A stretch of DNA of 43,313 bases from Acidobacteriaceae bacterium (GTDB lineage: Bacteria; Acidobacteriota; Terriglobia; Bryobacterales; Bryobacteraceae), in assembly GCA_019233755.1 (NCBI GenBank), contig JAFAMD010000008.1, positions 1 to 43,313 on the forward strand, in the 5' to 3' direction. Numbering within the stretch: position 1 is the first letter of the stretch; each line of letters starts with the position of its first letter. The position numbers and the translations under genes are program-made. Under the pieces are notes generated by a model that saw only the letters and a program-made list of their open reading frames with translations, did not search any database and was not told the DNA's origin. Below are positions 27,376-35,630 of the stretch, piece by piece.

Positions 27376-27591
27376 GACTCCCTCCGAGCATCCTTACAGC
27401 CACCCCGCTGGCATTGTCGATCCGCCTATGTCGAAGACATGCAACAGGCTGCCTTGACCAGTTACAACAGCTTTCGCCAGCGTCGCTCGAATCCGCAATC
27501 CCCGTGTCCGAAAACGAGAAGTCGACCTACCAGCTTCCCCATTTGTAATGAATAATAAGAGTGGATCCCCCAAACAGACGGACGGCACAAC

Positions 27592-28023
27592 ATGCCGAAC
27601 GATATTTTGACCTGTCTCTCTGATGAGGACGTGGTCGAGGCGAACGCCTTGGCTACGGTCACGAGGCGCTGTATTGTTCTCCGGAATCCTGCCCGGCATT
27701 CTCAAACCGTCATCTTCCTCTGCCGGCTATCCGCCGTGAAGAGCGTCCGGTCAAGCTATCCCGGGTTCCTGGTTATCGCCGTAGGCTTGTTTCTGATCGC
27801 CGCTGCCGCCATCGCGTCAAAAAATGGGCATGAGGCGTTCCTGCCAGTCGCCCTCCTAGCCCTCGGCTTTGTGATTGCCTTTCTCGGAACCAGAAGAGGC
27901 TCTGTTTGCTTCGTTGTCGGGTCCGAAAGGATGGAAACGATCAGCGGCAGCTTGAAGGATGCTGCTACCATCGCTGCTGCCGTTGATTCCGTCTGGCGTC
28001 GGGAAGAGGCCGAAGCGGCGTAG
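27592..28023 (+). CDS. Hypothetical two-helix membrane protein
   Basis: 143 residues with two adjacent membrane helices (FLVIAVGLFLIAAAAIAS near 58-76 and FLPVALLALGFVIAFLGT near 83-100). Flanking soluble parts look like beta-rich halves (RRCIVLRN ... FLCRLSAVKSVRS and SVCFVVGSERMETISG), an arrangement recalling small membrane PH-like proteins. The family is not recognised. It is divergent from the ADOP permease (216 bp gap) and ends two bases from the convergent small basic gene. Confidence 0.6.
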   Translation: MPNDILTCLSDEDVVEANALATVTRRCIVLRNPARHSQTVIFLCRLSAVKSVRSSYPGFLVIAVGLFLIAAAAIASKNGHEAFLPVALLALGFVIAFLGTRRGSVCFVVGSERMETISGSLKDAATIAAAVDSVWRREEAEAA

Positions 28024-28025
28024 CC

Positions 28026-28196
28026 TTACTGACCTGCGAACCCCTCGTCGTCCCAGCTTTTCTTGTGTTTGGGTTTGTCCCGGGCTGATTTTTCTTCGAG
28101 AATTCGGGCGGGCTTCGGCGATCCAACGCGAGTTCTCGCAATCGCCTTTACCCTGGTGCTCTTGCTTGCAAGTTTCTTCGGCTTCTTCTTGGGCAT
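28026..28196 (-). CDS. Small basic protein (56 aa)
   Basis: Reads MPKKKPKKLASKSTRVKAIA at the start and ends KKSWDDEGFAGQ. It is rich in Lys/Arg and Ser-Pro, like small nucleic-acid-binding or ribosome-associated proteins, but no family is recognised. GGGGA lies 3 nt before the ATG. The stop is two bases from the convergent upstream gene, a tight packing that favours a real gene. An alternative 122-codon frame starting 28 bp upstream (28224) comes from the duplicated start region and would run into the neighbouring gene on the opposite strand, so I prefer this one. Confidence 0.5.
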   Translation of the reverse strand: MPKKKPKKLASKSTRVKAIARTRVGSPKPARILEEKSARDKPKHKKSWDDEGFAGQ

Positions 28197-28247
28197 GCTT
28201 CCCCATAGGGAAGCTTATAGGCATGCTTCCCCATACGGAAGCTTATT
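28192..28247 (-). repeat. Tandem 28-bp repeat carrying RBS and start codon, each with a hairpin
   Basis: Two adjacent 28-bp units (28192-28219 and 28220-28247) differing at two positions. On the minus strand each reads GCTTCC(C/G)TATGGGGAAGCATGCC, so each has a hairpin (GCTTCCC/GGGAAGC) whose 3' arm contains the RBS, followed by an ATG. As 28 is not a multiple of three, the two ATGs open different frames. Confidence 0.75.
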
Positions 28248-28273
28248 CGATGAGGGGTCGCGTCTTACGCGAA

Positions 28274-28309
28274 ACCGCGGAGCTAAGCCTGAAAACTCCG
28301 CTCCGCGGT
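28274..28309. repeat. 9-bp inverted repeat
   Basis: ACCGCGGAG (28274-28282) and CTCCGCGGT (28301-28309) with an 18-nt spacer. It lies between the two small minus-strand genes. No U-tract, so either a weak transcription-end hairpin or a protein site. Confidence 0.4.
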
Positions 28310-28361
28310 CGGTCCGATTATGCGGTAATTCGGTCTCGTGTATTTCGCAGAATGGGCAGAG

Positions 28362-28628
28362 TTAAGCGGCCACTCTTTGGTGGTTACTGGCTGGCCAGAT
28401 CCCAAGCTCGATAAACTCGTTCTCAAACCGCGCCTGCTCTCGGGGATCGTCTGAGGGTCTTAATTCCCGGCAGCATTCCCGCAGCGCTTCTCCAAGTGGC
28501 TGCTTTACCGCTTCGTCACCCAGAACTACACGCACCAGTTCGCGCGCAGCTTTACGTGCCTCTTCTGCGGACTTGGCGAACATCATAGCTTCGTAGCGTT
28601 CATTTATTGTCTGTGTTCGTCGGTTCAT
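28362..28628 (-). CDS. Hypothetical small helical protein
   Basis: 88 residues, charged and predicted mostly helical (KSAEEARKAARELVRVVLGDEAVKQPLGEALRECCREL). No family recognised. A strong RBS (GGAGGAGG about 8 nt before ATG 28628) supports a real gene. Downstream of the phosphoribosyltransferase on the same strand (102-bp gap). Cytosolic; function unknown. Confidence 0.6.
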   Translation of the reverse strand: MNRRTQTINERYEAMMFAKSAEEARKAARELVRVVLGDEAVKQPLGEALRECCRELRPSDDPREQARFENEFIELGIWPASNHQRVAA

Positions 28629-28730
28629 ATCCGCCTCCTCCTACGCTTTGATGCGGATTCGTCGCCTTTGGGTGCGGTTGCGGAGCCCCAGCTAGAATTT
28701 TTCGAGTAGTTTTTTCGTTCTGATTCCTAC

Positions 28731-29555
28731 TTACTCGGATCCCGCTGCTGTGCCCATCGGGCCGCGGGAACGCCCTTTGTCTCCCGCCGACCAGCACTGC
28801 CAGTTGAGTGTCGCCGCTTCGAGCAGCTTCTGCACGTCCTCGTCGCTGACCTCTGCGAAATCTTCATACCAGATCCCGACCGCGCCAAACGGATGCGGCG
28901 TCGCTGTGCAGATCACGTCAACCCCTTCTTTGCGGAATTCATCACAAGTTGATCGTGCTGCCACCGGAACTGCCACGATAATCCTGCCTGCTCCTTGCGC
29001 CCGTAGTGCTCGAACTGCCGCCAGCATGGACGCGCCCGTTGCCAGGCCATCATCCACCAGCACCAGCGTCCGCCCTTCGACCGCAATCGGTGTGCGCCCC
29101 TGCCGGTATAACTGTTCCCTTCGCTCTACTTCTTTCTGCTCACGCTCGGTAACACGCTGAATCACCTCATCCGAAAGGTGAAGATAGTCGATCAATTCGC
29201 GGTTCAAAATCCGCGTGCCGCCGGTTGCGACAGCCCCGAACCCGAGTTCCTCCTGGTCGGGCGTCCCCAGCTTCCTCACAACGAAAACATCGAGTGGCGC
29301 ATGCAGCGCTTCTGCTACCTCCGCGCCAACCGGCACACCACCGCGCGGGAGTGCCAGTACCAGCGGTTCGCCCTGCTTCACGGCGGAGCAAACGTAATTA
29401 GCGAGTACGCGCCCGGCTTCGCGGCGATCTCCGAAGAGTCGTATGCATGCCTCCACTCGAAGAAAAGGAGGTTCGCTTTCCTTCCGTCTTGCTTTAACAT
29501 TGGACGCGAACTGCCCGGCCGAATGTTTCCCTTGCCCCGCGCGTTCCGCGATCAA
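28731..29555 (-). CDS. Phosphoribosyltransferase-family protein
   Basis: Type I PRTase fold: LALPRGGVPVGAEVAEAL (67-84), VRKLGTPDQEELGFGAVA (93-110) and the PRPP loop LVDDGLATGAS (166-176). A family often annotated as putative phosphoribosyltransferase; the base acceptor is unknown. The N-terminus is uncertain: the listed start is a TTG, and homologous sequence seems to begin at FGDRREAGRVLA near residue 41, so a GTG at 29456 could be the true start. The tail (GDKGRSRGPMGTAAGSE) is poorly conserved-looking. Confidence 0.8.
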   Translation of the reverse strand: MIAERAGQGKHSAGQFASNVKARRKESEPPFLRVEACIRLFGDRREAGRVLANYVCSAVKQGEPLVLALPRGGVPVGAEVAEALHAPLDVFVVRKLGTPDQEELGFGAVATGGTRILNRELIDYLHLSDEVIQRVTEREQKEVERREQLYRQGRTPIAVEGRTLVLVDDGLATGASMLAAVRALRAQGAGRIIVAVPVAARSTCDEFRKEGVDVICTATPHPFGAVGIWYEDFAEVSDEDVQKLLEAATLNWQCWSAGDKGRSRGPMGTAAGSE

Positions 29556-29614
29556 CCGCCACTCTGCTCCCGAACGCGTGAAACCGACTCCCGTCTTTGC
29601 GATCTCACCTAGCG

Positions 29615-29926
29615 ATGTCGGAATTCGACTTGAGATCTGCTTTTCCTCTTAAAGATAAGCACTTTGTTGTTCACGGCGTGCGTTGGATCTGCCGCCTGGC
29701 CGAAGTCTCAGACCTCCGCCCCGCTGCCGATCGCCTCTCCTGGTACCTCGTCTTCGAGCCCGAAAACGGCGCCGCTCGGGCTGCCCACCCGGACAGGAAA
29801 CTCGAAATTGTCACCACCGCTACACATCTGCTCGAGTCCGGCTTCGGAGTCGACCTTTCGGACCGCCTCGTCGAATGGCTATTATCTGGCGAACAGGATG
29901 GTCGCCAGGAATGGGTTGATTATTGA
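29615..29926 (+). CDS. Hypothetical protein
   Basis: About 103 residues from MSEFDLRSAF. Regular alternation (FVVHGVRWICRLAEVSDLRPAADRLSWYLVFEPENG) suggests a small soluble alpha/beta protein. No family recognised and no strong RBS visible. Divergent from the phosphoribosyltransferase and upstream of the TPR lipoprotein gene on the same strand. Confidence 0.5.
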   Translation: MSEFDLRSAFPLKDKHFVVHGVRWICRLAEVSDLRPAADRLSWYLVFEPENGAARAAHPDRKLEIVTTATHLLESGFGVDLSDRLVEWLLSGEQDGRQEWVDY

Positions 29927-30002
29927 TCGGCTTGGCTGGAATTCCCGTCTCCCATCGCTGCTCGTTCACCCGCGCGTACAAACCCTGAGGGAGGACGCTA
30001 TC

Positions 30003-30041
30003 ATGACAGTTAATCTCCGTACTGTATATGAACTCCCGTAA
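30003..30041 (+). CDS. 12-residue leader peptide overlapping the TPR lipoprotein start
   Basis: ATG 30003 preceded by GGGAGG with 8-nt spacing, encoding MTVNLRTVYELP then TAA at 30039-30041. The stop lies 11 nt inside the next gene, whose own ATG (30028) has no RBS. This suggests translational coupling through a short upstream frame. No run of regulatory codons that would indicate attenuation. Confidence 0.4.
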   Translation: MTVNLRTVYELP

Positions 30042-32319
30042 GTTTGCTGTGGTAGTCGCCGCGCTCCTCGCCGTAGTCGCGTGCAGCAAGACGTCCCGAA
30101 AGTTGGGTTACGTCGAAAAAGGGAACCGTCTCGCCGCGCAGGGCAAATATGAAGATGCCGAAATCTTGTACAGGAAGGCTCTCCAGATCGATCCCCACAT
30201 GGCCGATGCCTACTATCGCATCGGCCTTGTCCAGCTTAAGGAAGGGAAATTAATCCCTGCCTATCAAGCCTTCAACCGCGCCGCGACCGAGGACCAGAAA
30301 GACAAGGAAATCATCAAGGAAGCCGCTGAGATCAATCTCGACGTCTATCTTGGCGATCCGCGCCGCCCCAAAGTAGTCTATGATCGCCTGGTTCACTACA
30401 CCGGCCTTCTCGCCGCTCTCGACCCCAACTCCCCTGCGTCACTGCGCCTCAAGGGCTACGTTGCTTTGCTGGACCGCCGCACGGCCGACGCCGTCGATCT
30501 GTTCCGCCGCGCCTCCCAAGCCAACTCCAATGATCCCGATCTGGCGCTCGGCCTCACCCGCGCGCTTTACGCGAACGGCCAGGATCAGGAAGCCGAGGCC
30601 ACCGCGCGCAGCCTGATCGCCCAGCACAAGGATTTTGGACCTATTTACGATCTGCTCTTCGTCCAGTACCGCAATCAAAACCGTCCCAACGACGCCGAGC
30701 AGATTCTTGTCCTCAAGTCGCGAAACAATCCCAAAAACATCGCTGACGCCTTGGAACTCGCGCGCTTTTACGAAGCCAGCCACAATGTCACGGCGCGCGA
30801 TGCTGTCGTCAACGGCATCCTGCAGCATCACGGCGACTTCGATCAGCCCCGCCTCGCAGTCGGCAATTTCTACCTGAGCACCGGTCGCCCTTCCGATGCT
30901 CTCGCTCAGTTCCAGCAGGGGCTTGGCGAAGACCCGCAGCACAAAACTCAGTACCAGAAGGCCAGCGTCAACGCGCTTCTTGCGCTGGGCAGAACCGACG
31001 AAGCCAACCGGTTGGTGGCGTCTCTTGCCCAGCAGAATCCCAAGGATGTCGAGGTCCGGGCGGTCCACGCCTCCTTATTGATTAAGCAAGGCAAGGTGGA
31101 GCAGGGTCTTGCCGAATACGAGGCCGCCGTCACCCAGCAGCCCGACAATGCTGTTTTGCGTTATAACTATGGCCTCGCCTTGTCGGGAAAGGGCGACACC
31201 CAGGGCGCTCGCCAGCAATTTGAGAAGGCGCGCTCCCTCTCTCCCGGGTATGTGCAGCCCCGCTTCGCTCTTGCAGCGCTCGCGATGAACAACGGGCAGA
31301 GCAGGGAAGCGCTCGGGCTTAGTGACGAGATCCTTCGCGTCCAGCCCGGCAACGCGGCGGCGCGCCTCCTGCACGCCACGGCTCTTGTGAATCAGGCGCG
31401 CTACGACGAGGGCCGCCGCGAGCTCGAACGCCTCATCGCCGACCAGCCCAAGTTCTGGGATGCCCAGATCGCGCTCGGTAATTTCTATCTGGCGCGCTCG
31501 CAGCCTGCGGAAGCAGAGCAGATCTATCGCAAGGTCTACCAGGCCAACCCCGGCAGCGCCCCTGCTCTTGCCGCTCTAAGTTCCGCGCTCTTCGCACAGC
31601 ACAAGCCTGACGAGGCTCTGCGCCTCGTATCGGAGCAGGCAGCCAAGCCGGACGCATCTCCTGAACTCCGCGGGCTGCTGGCTCAAACCGAGACGCGTGC
31701 CGGCAAGCTCGATCTTGCTGAAGCGCAATACAAGCAGTTGCTGGCGCAGTTTCCGAACAACGCCGTGCTCTGGCTCCGCATGGGCGAAGTCTACCAGCTC
31801 AAGTCAGATCTGCCCGGCGCCGTGGCTCAATTTCAGAAGGCCGCCCAGCTTGCACCCAGGGACGCTATGACCGCTCGTGAACTCGGCGATGCCCTGCAGC
31901 TCTCCGGCCGCTACCCGGAGGCCGTTGTCGCCTACCGCAACGCCCTGAGCCTTCGCCCCAATGATCCGCTAACCATGAACAACCTCGCCTTCGCCGAGGC
32001 CGAGGAGGGGCAGAAGCTCGACGACGCCCTGACTTTAGCCAAGAAAGCCGTCTCGGCAGACGCTAATAACGTCGTTTTCCAGGACACGCTCGGCTGGGTG
32101 TACTTAAAGCAGGGTCATGCAGATAGTGCTCTGCCTATCCTCGCCCGCGCGGTTACGCAGGCGCCCAATGACCCGTCGATCCACTACCACTTCGCCGCTG
32201 TCTTGTTCGCCAAAGGCGATCGCGCCCGCGCCCGTCAGGAGCTCGAAACCGCCGTCGCGAAGAAACCGCTTCCGCAGGATCAGGCCGGCATCAAGGAACT
32301 TCTAGCCAAGCTCTCTTAG
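30028..32319 (+). CDS. Large TPR-repeat lipoprotein
   Basis: 763 residues. The N-terminus MNSRKFAVVVAALLAVVACS is a lipoprotein signal with Cys at about 19. The rest is TPR repeats over the whole length, e.g. GKYEDAEILYRKALQIDPHMADAYYRIG, AQIALGNFYLARSQPAEAEQIYRKVYQ and TLGWVYLKQGHADSALPILARAV. It resembles in layout the PrsT-type TPR lipoproteins of PEP-CTERM systems, but no exosortase or polysaccharide genes are beside it, so that is only a possibility. The start lacks its own RBS (see leader peptide). The last 17 codons and the terminator are duplicated downstream. Confidence 0.85.
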   Translation: MNSRKFAVVVAALLAVVACSKTSRKLGYVEKGNRLAAQGKYEDAEILYRKALQIDPHMADAYYRIGLVQLKEGKLIPAYQAFNRAATEDQKDKEIIKEAAEINLDVYLGDPRRPKVVYDRLVHYTGLLAALDPNSPASLRLKGYVALLDRRTADAVDLFRRASQANSNDPDLALGLTRALYANGQDQEAEATARSLIAQHKDFGPIYDLLFVQYRNQNRPNDAEQILVLKSRNNPKNIADALELARFYEASHNVTARDAVVNGILQHHGDFDQPRLAVGNFYLSTGRPSDALAQFQQGLGEDPQHKTQYQKASVNALLALGRTDEANRLVASLAQQNPKDVEVRAVHASLLIKQGKVEQGLAEYEAAVTQQPDNAVLRYNYGLALSGKGDTQGARQQFEKARSLSPGYVQPRFALAALAMNNGQSREALGLSDEILRVQPGNAAARLLHATALVNQARYDEGRRELERLIADQPKFWDAQIALGNFYLARSQPAEAEQIYRKVYQANPGSAPALAALSSALFAQHKPDEALRLVSEQAAKPDASPELRGLLAQTETRAGKLDLAEAQYKQLLAQFPNNAVLWLRMGEVYQLKSDLPGAVAQFQKAAQLAPRDAMTARELGDALQLSGRYPEAVVAYRNALSLRPNDPLTMNNLAFAEAEEGQKLDDALTLAKKAVSADANNVVFQDTLGWVYLKQGHADSALPILARAVTQAPNDPSIHYHFAAVLFAKGDRARARQELETAVAKKPLPQDQAGIKELLAKLS

Positions 32320-32382
32320 CGCACGCCGGCAATTTTTCCCTGGAATGAAAAACCGGAGCCCCCGTCGAGGAGCTCCGGTTTT
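32269..32382 (+). repeat. 114-bp direct repeat, copy 1 (gene end plus terminator)
   Basis: Covers the last 17 codons of the TPR lipoprotein, its stop and the terminator. 110 of 114 positions equal copy 2 at 32558-32671. The two coding differences (CTT/CTG and CTA/CTC) are both silent. Confidence 0.9.
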
Positions 32383-32389
32383 CTTTTTT
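32348..32389 (+). terminator. Rho-independent terminator of the TPR lipoprotein gene
   Basis: AAAACCGGAGC (32349-32359) pairs perfectly with GCTCCGGTTTT (32372-32382), followed by a T-rich tract to 32389. It starts about 30 nt after the stop codon. Confidence 0.9.
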
Positions 32390-32438
32390 AGAAGAAATGG
32401 GAGAAAGGGAGAAAAGAGAAATGGAAGAGAAAGGAAGA

Positions 32439-32522
32439 AATGGGGACGGACGCACATTTTATCTGATCCCCTACAGATTTATCAGCGTATCCGACCGGAT
32501 TAAATGTGCGACCGTCCCCATT
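32439..32522. repeat. 84-bp palindromic element (REP/MITE-like)
   Basis: Outer 21-bp arms AATGGGGACGGACGCACATTT (32439-32459) and its inverted copy at 32502-32522 with one mismatch. The interior holds smaller dyads (ATCTG/CAGAT and ATCCG/CGGAT). Arms of the GGGGACGG-CGCACATTT kind recall REP sequences mobilised by Y1/RAYT transposases; no transposase is present here. A purine-only run (about 32386-32440) precedes it. Confidence 0.75.
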
Positions 32523-32557
32523 GGGGTGCCAACTGCGAAAGTCAGGTTAGGGTGATT

Positions 32558-32671
32558 CTTCCGCAGGATCAGGCCGGCATCAAGGAACTGCTCGCCAAGC
32601 TCTCTTAGCGCACGCCCGCAATTTTTCCCTGGAATGAAAAACCGGAGCCCCCATCGAGGAGCTCCGGTTTT
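32558..32671 (+). repeat. 114-bp direct repeat, copy 2 (orphan gene end plus terminator)
   Basis: Second copy of the TPR gene tail: codons for LPQDQAGIKELLAKLS and TAG (ending 32608), then the terminator hairpin. It is not joined to any open frame upstream. It follows the palindromic element by 35 bp. Confidence 0.9.
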
Positions 32672-32672
32672 T
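32637..32672. terminator. Bidirectional terminator between convergent transcripts
   Basis: Same hairpin as at 32348, with an A-run before the stem and a T-run after it. It can therefore stop both the plus transcript and the minus-strand alpha/beta hydrolase gene, which ends at 32691. Confidence 0.75.
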
Positions 32673-32690
32673 ATCTCTAGCGAAGCCCGC

Positions 32691-33866
32691 TCAGACCGCC
32701 ACTGGTGCTGCCAGCGCACGCGTCAAGAACGGCAGACCTTGCACGCCGTGAAACGAGTGTTCCCCTTCGAAAATCTCCTGCTGCGCTCGCTCAGGGACAC
32801 CGAAGACCTCATATACGGTCTTCACCTTTGCAAAGCTCATACGCGTCGCATGCACAGGAAAAATCGGATCGCGATCTCCCCCTTCCGAAAAGAAAAACCT
32901 GGGCGCAATCAAACTGGCCACGTCGTAGTTCTCGGCCCAATTCAGAATTCCGGGCACATAGTTGTCGATACAGTGCGAAACGCTCATGATGCTGTCGCGG
33001 AAAGTATTCAGGTATCCGCTCACAAACGCCACCTTTATACGCAAATCGAGCGCCGCCGCAAACTGCGTACAGGTGCCGCCGCCAGAAATCCCCATGCAGC
33101 CCACGCGTTTACCATCGAGCTCCGGCCGCGTTTGAATCCAGTCGATGGTGCGCATCACGTCCCACACGCGCCAGCCGATCATCGTCTGGCCTAACAGCAA
33201 AGCCGAACCCGCCGTCGGCTGGCAGGCCGTCTCCTTCGGGCCCTTCGCTTGCGTAATCGGGTCGCGCCTGCATCCGAACGCCATCGGCTCAATAGCCACC
33301 GCTGCCAACCCGTGCTCCACCGCCTGAATCGCGAAATCGTGCTGGTAACCGGGCTTGTCCGTGCGATCGTTGCCGTGCTCATCGATGCCGACAATGTCGT
33401 CCACGCCCCGCCCGTGTCCCGGAATGCAAACCACCGCCGCGTAAGGCGGTTTCACGCCCGAAGGTGTCAGCAGGTACGCCAGCACGCCCACACCTGGCCG
33501 GCTCTCAAACACGAATTTCTCTCGCCGGTAAGCCGGATACTCCCGAACCGCAAGTGTCTCCGGGTTCAGCGGTGTTCTCTCCGGAAAGCCTCCCAATAGC
33601 TCGGTCAGCTTGCTTCGCAACTGCTGCTGCCAGGCCTCGGCATCCCCTTTGTTCGTCGCACGGAACGTGAGCTTCAATGGCGCGGACCTATATTGCTCGA
33701 GAGTCCAGTGCACCGGATCGAACTCATTCATGTTGACTTTCTCTTGGGCCCCGGCAAGCGCTCCGCCGTAATCGGACGCTTTCCCGCCCGGTGCAATCGT
33801 CGCCGCAGCCGCTACCGTGATGCCAAGCTGTCGTCGCGTGATCCCGTCCGCCATTTTGGAGATCAC
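32691..33866 (-). CDS. Tat-signal alpha/beta hydrolase (dienelactone-hydrolase/acetylxylan-esterase-like)
   Basis: 391 residues. The N-terminus has ITRRQLGITVAAAATIAPG, a twin-arginine-type export signal. The hydrolase core has VVCIPGHG, the nucleophile elbow GISGGG with S261, an Asp in SEGGDRDPIF (D331 or D333) and a His in GEHSFHG (H370 or H373). This resembles secreted esterases acting on plant or polysaccharide esters; the substrate is unknown. The listed GTG start overlaps the GMC oxidoreductase stop by four bases; ATG 33854 would also keep the Tat signal. Last gene of the ferritin-GMC cluster. Confidence 0.85.
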   Translation of the reverse strand: MISKMADGITRRQLGITVAAAATIAPGGKASDYGGALAGAQEKVNMNEFDPVHWTLEQYRSAPLKLTFRATNKGDAEAWQQQLRSKLTELLGGFPERTPLNPETLAVREYPAYRREKFVFESRPGVGVLAYLLTPSGVKPPYAAVVCIPGHGRGVDDIVGIDEHGNDRTDKPGYQHDFAIQAVEHGLAAVAIEPMAFGCRRDPITQAKGPKETACQPTAGSALLLGQTMIGWRVWDVMRTIDWIQTRPELDGKRVGCMGISGGGTCTQFAAALDLRIKVAFVSGYLNTFRDSIMSVSHCIDNYVPGILNWAENYDVASLIAPRFFFSEGGDRDPIFPVHATRMSFAKVKTVYEVFGVPERAQQEIFEGEHSFHGVQGLPFLTRALAAPVAV

Positions 33867-35572
33867 ACCTTCACGTTCAGCTTCTTCACCTGATCAACGA
33901 TGTAGTCCGATGTCCGCCAGCCTAGCGCCGTAATGGTTAATGTGGGATTCTTGTCCGCATTGCTGACGAAAGGCGCCCCGTCAGTGACGAAGAGATTCTT
34001 GCAGTCCCAAGCCTGGCAATTCTGGTTCAAGACGGAGGTCTTGGGGTCGGCTCCCATTCTCGCCGCGCCCACTTCGTGGATAATGAAACCGCCCGGAGCG
34101 ATGCCCCAATTATTCTCGGCGCCTGACTTGTAAGTGACTACCCCGCCCATGGTCTCGATGATTGCCTGAAACGTTTCCTGCATATGCTTGGCCTGCAGAA
34201 TTTCGTCCTGGCTCCATTTGAAGTGGAAGCGAGGCACGGGTATTCCCCATTCGTCGACTGTATCGGGATCGATCTCGCAATAGCTGTCGGCGTTGGGAAT
34301 CATCTCGCCGCGTCCGGAGAAGGCGACCTCGATGCCGTAGATCCTCTTGAGACTCTGTTTCAGGGAGGTGCCATAACCACCGATCTGCTCCGGCCATTCG
34401 CCGAAAATGCTGGCATCCGGCTGCGAACGGCCGCCGCCGATCTCGATATGGTAGCCGCGCGCGAAAGGCAGCTTGCCCGCTTGCTGCTCCTTGTACTGCC
34501 ACCAGGGCATGTACATGTGCATGCCGCCCACACCATCCTCGTTGAATGGCGGTAGATCCTGCAGGATCGGCAGGTAGCCGCCTACGTCCGAACCCACCGT
34601 GTCCATGAGATACCGGCCCACGAGCCCCGATGAGTTCGCCAGCCCGTTCGGAAACTGTCCGCTTTTCGAGTTCAGCAGGATTCGCGCCGTCTCGCAGCAG
34701 CTCGCCGCCAGCACAACGATCTTGGCTCGCACCGTTACCTCGTTGCGCGTCTTCTTGTCGACATAAGACACGCCCGTTGCAAGCCCGTCGCCTCCTACCA
34801 GCACTTCGCGAACCATCGCGTTCGTTCGCACCTCGAGGTTGCCCGTCTTCATCGCCGGGAAGATGTGGACCCCCGGGGAATTGAAGTTTGCATTCACGCC
34901 GCACGACCGTCCGCACTGCGAGCAGTAGTGGCATGCGGGCCGGCCATTCAGCGGACGGGTCAGAATCGCCAGCCGTGAGGGAATGCAGGGAATCTTGAGC
35001 TTGTCGCTGCCCATTTTGATGAGCCGTTCGTATCCCCGTGGCGCCGGTGGAGGAAGAAACTTTCCATCGGGAGTGTTCTCCAGCCCTTCCTGCGACCCGA
35101 AAATGCCAATTAGCCCTTCTGCTTTGTCGTAATAGGGTGCCAGATCGTCGTAGGTGATCGGCCAGTCGAACCCTTTACCGTCCCGGCTATAAGGCTTGAA
35201 GTCGTAAGGACCCATCCGCAGCGAAATGCGTCCGTAATGATTCGTGCGCCCGCCGAGCATTCGCGCACGCCACCATCGCCAGTCAGACCCGGGAGCGCTG
35301 GTGTACGGTTCCCCTTTAACCCTCCATCCGCCCGCAAGCGTGGCGTCGAAGTAGCCAAAAGGCTTGTCTTTCGATGATGCCGCGCGGTGCGGCGCGTTGT
35401 AGGGCCAGCCGAACATGGTCGATTGCTTCCGGTAATCGAACCAGTCGCCCGCTTCGAGCATGCAGATTTTGGCCCCCGCCGTTGCAAGTACCTGCGCAGC
35501 AACGCCGCCTCCTGCTCCCGAACCGACAATCACTACATCGTATGTCTTTGGGGTTGCGCTTACTTGGGCCAT
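33863..35572 (-). CDS. GMC-family FAD oxidoreductase with a Cys-rich cluster
   Basis: 569 residues. The FAD dinucleotide motif VVIVGSGAGGGVAA is at 13-26. The GMC C-terminal domain has the active-site pair H499 (FIIHEVGAARMG) and N542 (NADKNPTLTITALG). Four Cys in CHYCSQCGRSC (C214/217/220/224) sit where some FAD sugar/alcohol dehydrogenases bind a small Fe-S cluster. This points to electron transfer to a carrier rather than to oxygen. There is no signal peptide; neighbours carry Tat signals, so co-export is possible. Closest type is the flavoprotein of membrane gluconate/sorbitol dehydrogenases, but no cytochrome subunit is adjacent. Confidence 0.88.
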   Translation of the reverse strand: MAQVSATPKTYDVVIVGSGAGGGVAAQVLATAGAKICMLEAGDWFDYRKQSTMFGWPYNAPHRAASSKDKPFGYFDATLAGGWRVKGEPYTSAPGSDWRWWRARMLGGRTNHYGRISLRMGPYDFKPYSRDGKGFDWPITYDDLAPYYDKAEGLIGIFGSQEGLENTPDGKFLPPPAPRGYERLIKMGSDKLKIPCIPSRLAILTRPLNGRPACHYCSQCGRSCGVNANFNSPGVHIFPAMKTGNLEVRTNAMVREVLVGGDGLATGVSYVDKKTRNEVTVRAKIVVLAASCCETARILLNSKSGQFPNGLANSSGLVGRYLMDTVGSDVGGYLPILQDLPPFNEDGVGGMHMYMPWWQYKEQQAGKLPFARGYHIEIGGGRSQPDASIFGEWPEQIGGYGTSLKQSLKRIYGIEVAFSGRGEMIPNADSYCEIDPDTVDEWGIPVPRFHFKWSQDEILQAKHMQETFQAIIETMGGVVTYKSGAENNWGIAPGGFIIHEVGAARMGADPKTSVLNQNCQAWDCKNLFVTDGAPFVSNADKNPTLTITALGWRTSDYIVDQVKKLNVKV

Positions 35573-35630
35573 GCACTGTCAATTACACCACGCCCGCAAC
35601 AGCGCACCGCCGTTCTTCTCAGCCGGGAAC

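Noticed and set aside
27856..28224. 122-codon minus-strand frame from the upstream duplicated start
   Set aside because: It runs antisense into the 143-codon membrane protein gene and has poor composition; the in-phase 56-codon basic protein fits the gap better. Kept as part of a finding.
28192..28247. CRISPR-like repeat
   Set aside because: Only two directly adjacent units without spacers.
34110..34934. 274-codon minus-strand frame inside the GMC gene
   Set aside because: Out-of-frame shadow of a clear GMC oxidoreductase, rich in Arg/Gly with no motif.
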